This document shows, in pieces, positions 1 through 4,924 of a stretch of 5,167 nucleotides of DNA (within the stretch, counting starts at the first letter, position 1; every line of letters begins with the position of its first letter). Below the pieces are notes generated by a model. The model did no database searches. It was not told the DNA's origin and saw only the letters and a list, made by a program, of their open reading frames with translations. Both the position numbers and the translations under genes were made by a program. Source of the DNA: an uncultured beta proteobacterium. GTDB taxonomy: Bacteria; Pseudomonadota; Gammaproteobacteria; Burkholderiales; Rhodocyclaceae. Location of the stretch: contig CAIZKA010000436.1 of NCBI GenBank assembly GCA_903933395.1, forward strand, positions 1-5,167, in the 5' to 3' direction.

Positions 1-50
1 CGGGCGGACTGCTTGATGGCGTCCTGATAGAGCGAGTCGCTATCGTTCAT
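1..50 (-). CDS. N-terminus of a downstream operon gene, possibly NifU/SufU-like (partial)
   Basis: Only the first 16 codons are present, and the gene runs off the left edge. The readable protein is MNDSDSLYQDAIKQSA. Its ATG overlaps the TGA of the cysteine desulfurase gene as ATGA, and a modest GGGAA lies a few bases upstream, so the start is well supported. A leucine-tyrosine-glutamine stretch followed by a short helix near the N-terminus is how many SUF-type NifU/SufU scaffold proteins begin. Genes for such proteins often follow sufS, where the product accepts sulfur from the desulfurase or builds Fe-S clusters. That identity is inferred from 16 residues plus position; the diagnostic cysteines lie outside the window. 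It could equally be another small accessory protein. Confidence 0.5.
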   Translation of the reverse strand, partial: MNDSDSLYQDAIKQSA

Positions 51-1258
51 GCCAGTTCCCGCAGCGCGCGATCGAGGCCGGCCAGCAGCGCCTCGATGTC
101 GGCCTCGTCGTTGTAGAGCGCAATGCTGGCACGGGTACAGGTCTCGGCGCCGAGCGCGGTGAGAAGCGGCTGCGCGCAATGATGGCCGCCGCGCAGCGCG
201 AGGTTTTGTGAATCGAGCACCTGGCAGATGTCGTGCGGATGCAGGCCGGGGATGTCGAAGGAAACAATGGGCGCGCGTTGCCCTTGTTGCGGCCCGAGCA
301 GGCGCAGGCCCGGAATGCCGACGAGGCCTTCGATCAGGCGCCGGCACAGCGCAGCTTCGCGCTCGCGGATTGCCGCCCAGTCCAGAGTCATCATCCAGTC
401 CAGAGCGGCGGCGAGGCCGACGGCCTGGGCGATGGGCGGCGTGCCGGCTTCGAAGCGTTGCGGCGCTGCGGCCCAGGTCGACTTCTCGGGCGTCACCCCG
501 GCGATCATGCCGCCGCCGCCGAGGAAGGGAGGCATCTGCGCCAGCGCGTCCGCCCTGCCCCACAGCACGCCGACGCCGCCGGGGCCGAAGCACTTGTGGC
601 CGGAGAAGGCGTAGAAATCAATGTCCATGGCACGCACGTCCTGCGGGCCATGCTGCACGGCCTGCGCGCCGTCGAGCAGCACCCTGGCCCCCGCCTTGCG
701 CGCCGCGGCGACGATGGCGGCGACATCGGTCCAGGCACCTGTGACGTTGGAGCATTGCGTGACGGCGACGAGGCAACAACGGCCGCCCATAAGTTCCGCC
801 AGCCGCGCCAGGTCGAGCCGGCCGTCGGCGTCGACGGGAATCAGCGCCAGTTCGATGCCGCAGCGATCGCGCAGCATCTGCCAGGGCACGAAATTGCTGT
901 GATGCTCGGCGACCGAGATCAGCACGCGGTCCCCGGCGTTGAGCGTGCTGCCGAAGGCATGGGCGACGAGATTGAGCGAGGCCGTGGCGCCGGAGGTGAA
1001 CACGATCTCGTCGGCCGAGCCGGCATTGAGGAAGCGCGCCGCGCTCTGCCGCGCCCGGTCGTACGCCAGGTCGGCGGCTTCGGCGAGCCGATAGGTGCCG
1101 CGCATGACATTGGCGCGACTTGTGGTTTCGTGTTTGATCACCGCGTCGAGCGCGGCGCTGTGGATCTGCGCCGTGGCCGCGCTGTCGAGGTAGTGCAATT
1201 CCGGCGCGGCCGCCAGCAGCGGAAATTGCTCGCGCAGACTTGCGGCGGTATGGCTCAT
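47..1258 (-). CDS. sufS: SufS-type (group II) cysteine desulfurase
   Basis: This is a PLP-dependent enzyme of 403 residues, close to the usual SufS/CsdA length of about 406. It should convert L-cysteine to L-alanine, leaving a persulfide on the enzyme for transfer to an acceptor in the cytosol. Visible motifs are AEHHSN (118-123, the histidine that stacks on PLP), LLDGAQA (194-200, the PLP-contacting aspartate 196), SGHKCFGPGGVG (219-230, Schiff-base lysine 222), RGGHHCAQP (356-364, catalytic cysteine 361) and TRAS (375-378, substrate-binding arginine 376). The ATG at 1258 was chosen because family homology begins there; a longer open frame to 1384 would overlap the preceding gene. The start lies 7 bases after the stop of the molybdopterin-binding/nucleotidyltransferase gene. 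No strong ribosome site is visible, so translational coupling is likely. SufB, SufC and SufD are absent, while cofactor-maturation genes lie directly upstream. It may therefore supply sulfur to the molybdenum cofactor, in addition to or instead of Fe-S clusters. The family call is secure; the specific role is inferred. Confidence 0.93.
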   Translation of the reverse strand: MSHTAASLREQFPLLAAAPELHYLDSAATAQIHSAALDAVIKHETTSRANVMRGTYRLAEAADLAYDRARQSAARFLNAGSADEIVFTSGATASLNLVAHAFGSTLNAGDRVLISVAEHHSNFVPWQMLRDRCGIELALIPVDADGRLDLARLAELMGGRCCLVAVTQCSNVTGAWTDVAAIVAAARKAGARVLLDGAQAVQHGPQDVRAMDIDFYAFSGHKCFGPGGVGVLWGRADALAQMPPFLGGGGMIAGVTPEKSTWAAAPQRFEAGTPPIAQAVGLAAALDWMMTLDWAAIREREAALCRRLIEGLVGIPGLRLLGPQQGQRAPIVSFDIPGLHPHDICQVLDSQNLALRGGHHCAQPLLTALGAETCTRASIALYNDEADIEALLAGLDRALRELA

Positions 1259-1265
1259 CGGCGAT

Positions 1266-2885
1266 TCATTTGCCACTAAGCGCGTCCAGCGCCGCCGGCG
1301 TATCGACGTCGGCGAATATCGCGTCGTCGTCGAATGCCACGAGTTCGACCTGCGACGCATGGCGCTGCAAAACTTCGCGGGCACCGACGTCGCCCGCCAC
1401 GGCCATCATCTCCGCAAAAAAATCGCGCGGCCAGAGTATCGGATTGCCGCGCCTGTCGTCCCTCACCGGGGCGACGATTTTCGGCTGCTGCGGATCGAAG
1501 GCGGCGAGCAGGCGATCGACATGGCCTCCTTCGATACGGGGCATGTCGCCCAGCACTACAACTGCCGCATCGGCATCGGCCGGCAGGGCGGCCAGCCCGC
1601 AGCGCAGCGAGGAGGCCATACCGGTTTCATGCCCGGGGTTGTGCACGAACTGCACGTCCAGCCCGGCGAGGCAGGCCCGCACTGCATCCGAGTCGGCGCC
1701 GGTAACCACCAGTACGGAAGTGCAGCGCGACGCCAGCGCGGCATTCACCGCACGGCGCAGCATGGCGATGCCGCCCACCGGCTGCAGCAGTTTGTTGGCA
1801 CCGCCCATGCGCCGGCTGCTGCCGGCCGCCAGCACCAGCGCCGCCACCTTGCGCCCGGCCGGCACGCGCGGCGGCTCCGGCTGCGTCGCCTGTTCGTCCT
1901 CTTCCGCTTCGGCCGGGCTGCGGATCAGGCCGCCGACACCCATGGCCATGATCTCGGCACGGCCCATGGGCAGACCGGCCAGCATGCGCTGCAGCACCCA
2001 ATCGAGCCCGTTCGTGCGCCGCGAGCGCGCGCAACCGGGCAGGATGATGACGGGAATGTCGCCCAGGCGCGCCAGCAGCAGCATGTTGCCGGGCTCGACC
2101 GGCATGCCGAAATGGACGATCTCGCCACCGGCGGCGACGATGGCGGCCGGTACCGTGTCCGCGCGGTCCTTGGGCACGGTGCTGCCGGCGATCAGGATCA
2201 GCGAACAGCCGGCGGCCTGCGCTTCCCGCAGGGCGGCGCTGACGGCCGCGCTGCGATGCGCGCAGCGCTGCACCAGGCCGAGGTGCGAACCGAGTTCTTC
2301 CAGCCGGCGCCGGCTGCTGGTTACCGCCGTTGCATAGTTGCGCGCCGGCTCGCCCGGCTGCCCGGTGACGATCAGGGCCGCGCGCGCCGGATGGAAGGGC
2401 AACAGGGACAAAGCGGTGCCCTGCCCCGCCGCCGCCTTGCAGGCGTCCATCACTTCGCGACCCACGGCCAGCGGGATGATCTTCACCGTAGCGACCACGG
2501 CGCCGGCCCGCACCGCGGTCAAGGGCGGCAGCGTGGCCACCGTCACGGCCTCGTCGATGGCATTGATGCCGTCGATGATGGCGGCGTCGACGCTGACCAG
2601 GCCGCGTTGCGTTGCGTACAGGTTGCAGCGCCCGGCCTGCGGTGCGCGCGCGGCGATGCCCGGAGCAACCAGGGTCGCGGCAACGGCGCCGGCGGCGGCG
2701 TTTTCATCCAGGTCGCCGGGCTCCAGCCGCGCGCCGAAAACCCGGGTGATGCCAGCGGCGGCCAGGGCCGCAAAGTCGGCGCCGGCAAGACGGCGACCTT
2801 TCTTCAAAATTCCGTCCGCGAGGCGCAGGCTGTGGGCCAGAAGCAGGCCTTCGCATTCCGCCAGCGGGAATTCGCCGAAGATCAC
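1266..2885 (-). CDS. Molybdopterin-binding domain fused to MobA/MocA-like nucleotidyltransferase
   Basis: This is a two-domain protein of 539 residues. Residues about 170-310 resemble the molybdopterin-binding fold of MoeA/MogA, with GGEIVHFGMPVEPGN (253-267) and PVIILPGCARS (278-288). Residues about 346-539 form a nucleotidyltransferase: the nucleotide-binding loop LVLAAGSSRRMGGANKLL is at 350-367, LGDMP at 445-449 (metal-binding aspartate 447), RGNP at 479-482, GAREVL at 501-506 and DVDTP at 526-530. LAAG rather than LAGG and the NKLL ending fit MocA-type CTP:molybdopterin cytidylyltransferases better than GTP-using MobA. The protein likely adds CMP to molybdenum cofactor for xanthine-dehydrogenase-family enzymes. 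The first 170 residues are less recognisable. The start is GTG, overlapping the TGA of the xdhC C-terminal gene as GTGA. This fusion architecture exists as a family in proteobacteria. In the binding domain, the usual MoeA/MogA glycine-rich loop is replaced by IAGSTVPKDRAD (232-243), so that domain may differ in chemistry. Nucleotide specificity is not proven here. Confidence 0.88.
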   Translation of the reverse strand: MIFGEFPLAECEGLLLAHSLRLADGILKKGRRLAGADFAALAAAGITRVFGARLEPGDLDENAAAGAVAATLVAPGIAARAPQAGRCNLYATQRGLVSVDAAIIDGINAIDEAVTVATLPPLTAVRAGAVVATVKIIPLAVGREVMDACKAAAGQGTALSLLPFHPARAALIVTGQPGEPARNYATAVTSSRRRLEELGSHLGLVQRCAHRSAAVSAALREAQAAGCSLILIAGSTVPKDRADTVPAAIVAAGGEIVHFGMPVEPGNMLLLARLGDIPVIILPGCARSRRTNGLDWVLQRMLAGLPMGRAEIMAMGVGGLIRSPAEAEEDEQATQPEPPRVPAGRKVAALVLAAGSSRRMGGANKLLQPVGGIAMLRRAVNAALASRCTSVLVVTGADSDAVRACLAGLDVQFVHNPGHETGMASSLRCGLAALPADADAAVVVLGDMPRIEGGHVDRLLAAFDPQQPKIVAPVRDDRRGNPILWPRDFFAEMMAVAGDVGAREVLQRHASQVELVAFDDDAIFADVDTPAALDALSGK

Positions 2886-3577
2886 CTGGCGGCGCCCCGG
2901 TAGCGGACCTGGATGACTTCGGCGAGGATGGACACCGCGATTTCGGCCGGCGAGCGGCCGCCGAGATCGAGTCCTATCGGCGAATGGATGCGCCCCGTCA
3001 ATTCGCCCAAACCCGCGGCGCGCAGGCGCTCCAGGCGCTTCTCGTGCGTACGCCGGCTGCCCAGGGCACCGATGTAGAACAGCGCGCCCGGCAGCGCCAG
3101 TTCCAGCGCCGGGTCGTCGAGCTTGGGATCGTGGGACAGGGCGACCAACGCCGTGGCGGCGTCAAGGCCCAGACGGGCCAGCGCCTCGTCGGGCCATTCG
3201 TCGCAGAGTTCCACGCCGGGGAAACGCTCGGCCGAGGCGAAGGCGCCGCGCGGATCGATGACGATGACTTCGAATCCGGCCGCCGTCGCCATCGGCGCCA
3301 GCGCCTGGGCGATATGCACGGCGCCGACGATCAGGAGTCGCGGCGACGGCACGTAGGCCCGCGCAAACAATCGCTCATCACCGGCAAGCAATGCGCTGCG
3401 CCCGCCGGCGAGCAGGCCCGCGGCCTCGGCCGCCTGCTGCGGCGCCAGCGCCAGTTCGCCGCTGCATCCTGCCGCATCGACCACGCACTGGAGGCCATCG
3501 GCCAGGCGCGTGACGACGACAAGGGCCTCGCGCCGCTGCTGCGCCCGGGCAATGCGGGTGAGCGTGGCGGCCTTCAT
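2882..3577 (-). CDS. xdhC: XdhC-family protein, C-terminal Rossmann domain (molybdenum cofactor chaperone subunit)
   Basis: This 231-residue protein matches the C-terminal part of XdhC/CoxI proteins, which bind molybdenum cofactor, protect it during sulfuration and insert it into xanthine-dehydrogenase-type enzymes. Residues about 1-75 form a variable lead-in. The Rossmann-like domain follows, with LLIVGAVHIAQ (81-91), VIVIDPR (104-110), LSHDPKLDDP (147-156), YIGALGSRRTHEKR (168-181) and IHSPIGLDLGGRSPAEIA (197-214). The segments from 147 onward are among the most conserved in the family. The ATG at 3577 overlaps the stop of the upstream XdhC N-terminal-domain gene as ATGA. A much longer reading of this frame to 3982 only traverses the other gene in the wrong frame. 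In many bacteria both domains sit in one polypeptide; here they are two proteins, presumably acting together. The domain call is firm, while the partner enzyme is unknown. Confidence 0.92.
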   Translation of the reverse strand: MKAATLTRIARAQQRREALVVVTRLADGLQCVVDAAGCSGELALAPQQAAEAAGLLAGGRSALLAGDERLFARAYVPSPRLLIVGAVHIAQALAPMATAAGFEVIVIDPRGAFASAERFPGVELCDEWPDEALARLGLDAATALVALSHDPKLDDPALELALPGALFYIGALGSRRTHEKRLERLRAAGLGELTGRIHSPIGLDLGGRSPAEIAVSILAEVIQVRYRGAAR

Positions 3578-3906
3578 TCCACCGGCTCGACGAAAACCTG
3601 CACCCGGCCGCCGCAGGCGAGCCCGACCTGCCAGGCCTGCTCGTCGCTGACGCCGAACTCCAGAAGCTGCGGGCGGCCGGAAGCCATCACCTGCGCCGCG
3701 GCGTCGATCACGGCACCTTCGATGCAGCCGCCGGAGACCGAACCGACAAAATGCCCGGCTTCGTCGACGGCGAGGTGGCTGCCCTCGGGCCGCGGCGAGG
3801 AACCCCAGGTGCTGACCACGGTGGCGAGCGCGGCGGCCTTGCCGGCGGCGCGCCATTGCAGCAGGTTGGCAAACAGGGAATCGTCGTCGGTATTCACTCT
3901 TTTCAT
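3574..3906 (-). CDS. XdhC/CoxI N-terminal domain protein
   Basis: This 110-residue protein consists almost entirely of the XdhC/CoxI N-terminal domain. Diagnostic segments are STWGSSPRPEGSHLAV (32-47), VGSVSGGCIEGAVI (54-67, with cysteine 61 in the GGC motif) and GLACGGRVQVFVEP (95-108, with cysteine 98). These cysteine-containing glycine-rich loops typify proteins that handle molybdenum cofactor before it enters xanthine-dehydrogenase-family hydroxylases. The ATG at 3906 is preceded by AAGAGG four bases away, the best ribosome site in the operon, which fits its place as first gene. Its TGA overlaps the ATG of the C-terminal-domain gene, so the two are probably made in similar amounts and form a two-subunit XdhC. 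The reading frame is intact. A frameshift splitting a once-single gene is unlikely, because the coupling is clean and each part is a complete domain. Confidence 0.92.
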   Translation of the reverse strand: MKRVNTDDDSLFANLLQWRAAGKAAALATVVSTWGSSPRPEGSHLAVDEAGHFVGSVSGGCIEGAVIDAAAQVMASGRPQLLEFGVSDEQAWQVGLACGGRVQVFVEPVE

Positions 3907-3932
3907 CCGCCCTCTTGTTGGGTCCGATCCGC

Positions 3933-3947
3933 AGTGCCGGCGGCACT
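3933..3947. repeat. Perfect 15-base palindrome (candidate operator)
   Basis: AGTGCCG and CGGCACT form a perfect inverted repeat around one central G, ending 27 bases upstream of the first operon gene. Its position at the predicted transcription start would suit a repressor operator. In RNA it could instead form only a very tight hairpin, because the loop is minimal, so a DNA-binding site is the better reading. The regulator is unknown. Confidence 0.45.
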
Positions 3948-3953
3948 TGAATT

Positions 3954-3982
3954 ACTCTATCGACTTGCGGCGCAGGCTGCAA
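3954..3982 (-). promoter_or_regulatory. Weak candidate sigma-70 promoter for the XdhC operon
   Basis: On the minus strand, TTGCAG (3982-3977) is separated by exactly 17 bases from TAGAGT (3959-3954). Matches to consensus are 3 of 6 and 4 of 6, so the boxes are poor, but the spacing is ideal. The predicted transcription start near 3947 coincides with the edge of the perfect palindrome, leaving a leader of about 40 bases. This is a guess by eye; other promoters or an alternative sigma factor are possible. Confidence 0.25.
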
Positions 3983-4138
3983 ACGGCCTGAAAGAATTTG
4001 CAGAGCATGAAATAACGCTGCACGACAACCTGCGCCGGCTCAAATCGTATTGCAGGAAGCCGAATTAGCGATATTGAAGAAAATCCCGCGGAAGGCGAAT
4101 TGACCTGCTGCCCTTGCGCCCCACGGCCCTTGCGTTGC

Positions 4139-4154
4139 ATACAGTGTACCGTAT
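4139..4154. repeat. Imperfect 16-base palindrome (candidate regulator site)
   Basis: ATACAGTGTACCGTAT is symmetric at six of its eight base-pair positions, with ATAC and GTAT at the ends and GT/AC inside. This size and symmetry are typical of dimeric repressor operators such as those of TetR- or GntR-type proteins. It lies about 165 bases upstream of the thioesterase start in the divergent region. No regulator gene is present in the window, so any assignment is inference. Confidence 0.3.
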
Positions 4155-4247
4155 CCGATCTTGAGCCTGCCCGCCACAGGCGAATGTGCCTTGCCGGCTG
4201 CCGGAGATGGAATGGCCACCCAAAACCGCCTGAGCTGCGGCCGCGCG

Positions 4248-4253
4248 TAGAAT
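4248..4253 (+). promoter_or_regulatory. Possible -10 box for the thioesterase gene
   Basis: TAGAAT matches the sigma-70 -10 consensus at five of six positions. It would place transcription start near 4260, at the beginning of the nested inverted repeat in the leader. No convincing -35 box lies 16-18 bases upstream, where the sequence is GC-rich, so this is only a weak candidate that might depend on an activator. Confidence 0.2.
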
Positions 4254-4256
4254 TCA

Positions 4257-4312
4257 GCCTCTGGGGAAGGGTGTGACAACCCTTCCCCCGATCTTTTCCA
4301 CACACCAGAGGC
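4257..4312 (+). promoter_or_regulatory. Nested inverted repeats in the thioesterase leader, outer arm covering the ribosome site
   Basis: The inner repeat GGGGAAGGGT (4263-4272) and ACCCTTCCCC (4279-4288) forms a perfect 10-base-pair hairpin with the six-base loop GTGACA. The outer repeat GCCTCTGG (4257-4264) is perfectly complementary to CCAGAGGC (4305-4312), and that 3' arm contains the AGAGG Shine-Dalgarno sequence (4307-4311) of the thioesterase gene. The arms share 4263-4264. Six outer pairs can therefore stack on the full inner hairpin, or eight outer pairs on a shortened one. Either fold would hide the ribosome site. Only a short CTTTT (4293-4297) follows the inner hairpin, so it is not a convincing intrinsic terminator for plus-strand transcription. 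The pairing is seen directly; regulation is inferred. Confidence 0.55.
4307..4311 (+). promoter_or_regulatory. Ribosome binding site of the thioesterase gene
   Basis: AGAGG lies five bases before the ATG and fixes the start. It is notable because it sits within the 3' arm of the outer inverted repeat in the leader, so its accessibility may depend on RNA folding. Confidence 0.7.
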
Positions 4313-4316
4313 AACC

Positions 4317-4751
4317 ATGTCATCCGTTCCGCAAGCCTTCGAATGCGACAAGCTGATCCGCTTCCATCACTGCGATCCGGCCGGCATCGTGTTTTACCCG
4401 CAATACTTCGTGCTGTTCAATGAACTGGTCGAGGACTGGTTCAATCAGGGCCTGGGCATCGATTTCGCCCGCTTCCATGTCGAGGACGGCATGGGCGTGC
4501 CGATGGGCAGCATCACCTGCCGCTTCCTGTCGCCGAGCAAGGTCGGCGAGATGTTGCGCCTGTCGCTGTCGGTGAACCGCATCGGCCGGAGTTCGCTGGA
4601 ACTGAACGTCACCGGCACTTCGGGCGGCGAGGTGCGGGTTCAGGCCACGCTCACCGTCGTTGTCGCCTCGCTGAAAAACCACCGCTCGATGCCGATTTCC
4701 GCCGACATGCGCGCCCGCCTGGAACGCTATGTGGTGCCTCCCCCGGGCTGA
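4317..4751 (+). CDS. 4-hydroxybenzoyl-CoA thioesterase family (hotdog) acyl-CoA thioesterase
   Basis: This is a 144-residue protein of the usual length for the 4-HBT hotdog family, which hydrolyses acyl-CoA or aroyl-CoA thioesters in the cytosol. The signature HHCDPAGIVFYPQYF spans residues 17-31; aspartate 20 aligns with the catalytic aspartate of 4-hydroxybenzoyl-CoA thioesterase, and it is followed by the conserved AGIVFYPQY segment. The hotdog helix (about 32-46) and the beta strands that pack around it (about 63-120) follow. The ATG at 4317 has AGAGG five bases upstream, a good ribosome site. The gene is divergent from the molybdenum-cofactor operon, and its last 25 bases overlap the end of the opposing zinc-ribbon gene. 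The substrate cannot be read from sequence. Aromatic acyl-CoAs are plausible, and some organisms use molybdenum hydroxylase-type reductases such as 4-hydroxybenzoyl-CoA reductase in that metabolism, but the link is speculative. Confidence 0.9.
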   Translation: MSSVPQAFECDKLIRFHHCDPAGIVFYPQYFVLFNELVEDWFNQGLGIDFARFHVEDGMGVPMGSITCRFLSPSKVGEMLRLSLSVNRIGRSSLELNVTGTSGGEVRVQATLTVVVASLKNHRSMPISADMRARLERYVVPPPG

Positions 4752-4924
4752 TCGTTCTTCGCCGCCATTTCCTGCAGCGCGAGCTGAAACTCGGCGATCG
4801 ACTCGGCGGTGACTTCCTCGCCACATTCGTAGCAGAAGGCCTTGCCCTTGAGTCGATCGACCCAGCGGCAGCCACAGTGGTCGCAGGCCAGTTCCGGCGC
4901 ACCGCGGGGATTGTAGAAAATCAC
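4727..4924 (-). CDS. Small zinc-ribbon protein of unknown function
   Basis: This 65-residue protein has a four-cysteine zinc-ribbon pattern: CDHC at 14-17 and CYEC at 31-34, with an extra cysteine at 19. The spacing between the two knuckles is 13 residues, typical of a structural zinc ribbon. After it comes an acidic, probably helical segment (about 36-56), then a glycine-rich tail. The start is GTG, overlapping the TGA of the upstream gene as GTGA; a GGAG seven bases upstream supports it. The 3' end overlaps the convergent thioesterase gene by 25 bases. Coupling to the preceding gene suggests a shared job, perhaps with the zinc ribbon mediating protein or nucleic-acid contact. I do not recognise a named family. 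The cysteine pattern and ribosome site make it a real gene rather than a shadow of the thioesterase. Confidence 0.75.
   Translation of the reverse strand: MIFYNPRGAPELACDHCGCRWVDRLKGKAFCYECGEEVTAESIAEFQLALQEMAAKNDQPGGGTT

Larger units (their letters stand above)
3907..4316. other. Divergent intergenic region, 410 bases
   Basis: This region separates the minus-strand cofactor-maturation operon from the plus-strand thioesterase gene and should hold promoters for both. The stretch around 3948-4080 is visibly richer in A and T than the surrounding genes. Several open frames cross the region, but none gives a recognisable or domain-like protein, and their starts lie inside neighbouring genes or lack ribosome sites. 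Supported contents are a perfect 15-base palindrome, an imperfect 16-base palindrome, a nested inverted repeat at the right end and weak promoter candidates, each listed separately. A small non-coding RNA cannot be excluded from sequence alone. Confidence 0.75.

Noticed and set aside
233..1279. Long plus-strand open frame of 348 codons
   Set aside because: It is antisense to sufS, with biased composition and no recognisable motif.
1259..1384. N-terminal extension of the cysteine desulfurase frame by 42 residues
   Set aside because: It overlaps the upstream coding gene, is arginine/serine/threonine-rich, and precedes the point where SufS homology begins.
1359..2903. Very long plus-strand open frame of 514 codons
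   Set aside because: It lies antisense to the clearly homologous molybdopterin-binding/nucleotidyltransferase gene. Its protein is low-complexity, rich in R, G, A, H and Q, and shows no domain; this is a GC-rich shadow.
3578..3982. N-terminal extension of the XdhC C-terminal-domain frame, which might suggest one longer protein
   Set aside because: The extension reads the XdhC N-terminal gene in the wrong frame and is arginine-rich. The ATGA junction at 3574-3577 explains both genes.
4165..4181. Short hairpin GCCTG...CAGGC in the intergenic region
   Set aside because: Five base pairs with a seven-base loop are expected by chance in sequence this rich in G and C.
4263..4297. Intrinsic terminator on the plus strand
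   Set aside because: The stem is strong, but it is followed by CGATCTTTT rather than an immediate U tract. No plus-strand gene lies upstream to terminate. A leader structure fits better, though attenuation is not excluded.
3952..4351. Two overlapping minus-strand open frames across the intergenic region
   Set aside because: No homology-like motif, no ribosome site, and both start inside the thioesterase gene or near its start codon.
4320..4826. Minus-strand open frame of 168 codons opposite the thioesterase
   Set aside because: It is a shadow of the thioesterase gene, whose catalytic motif and ribosome site are clear.
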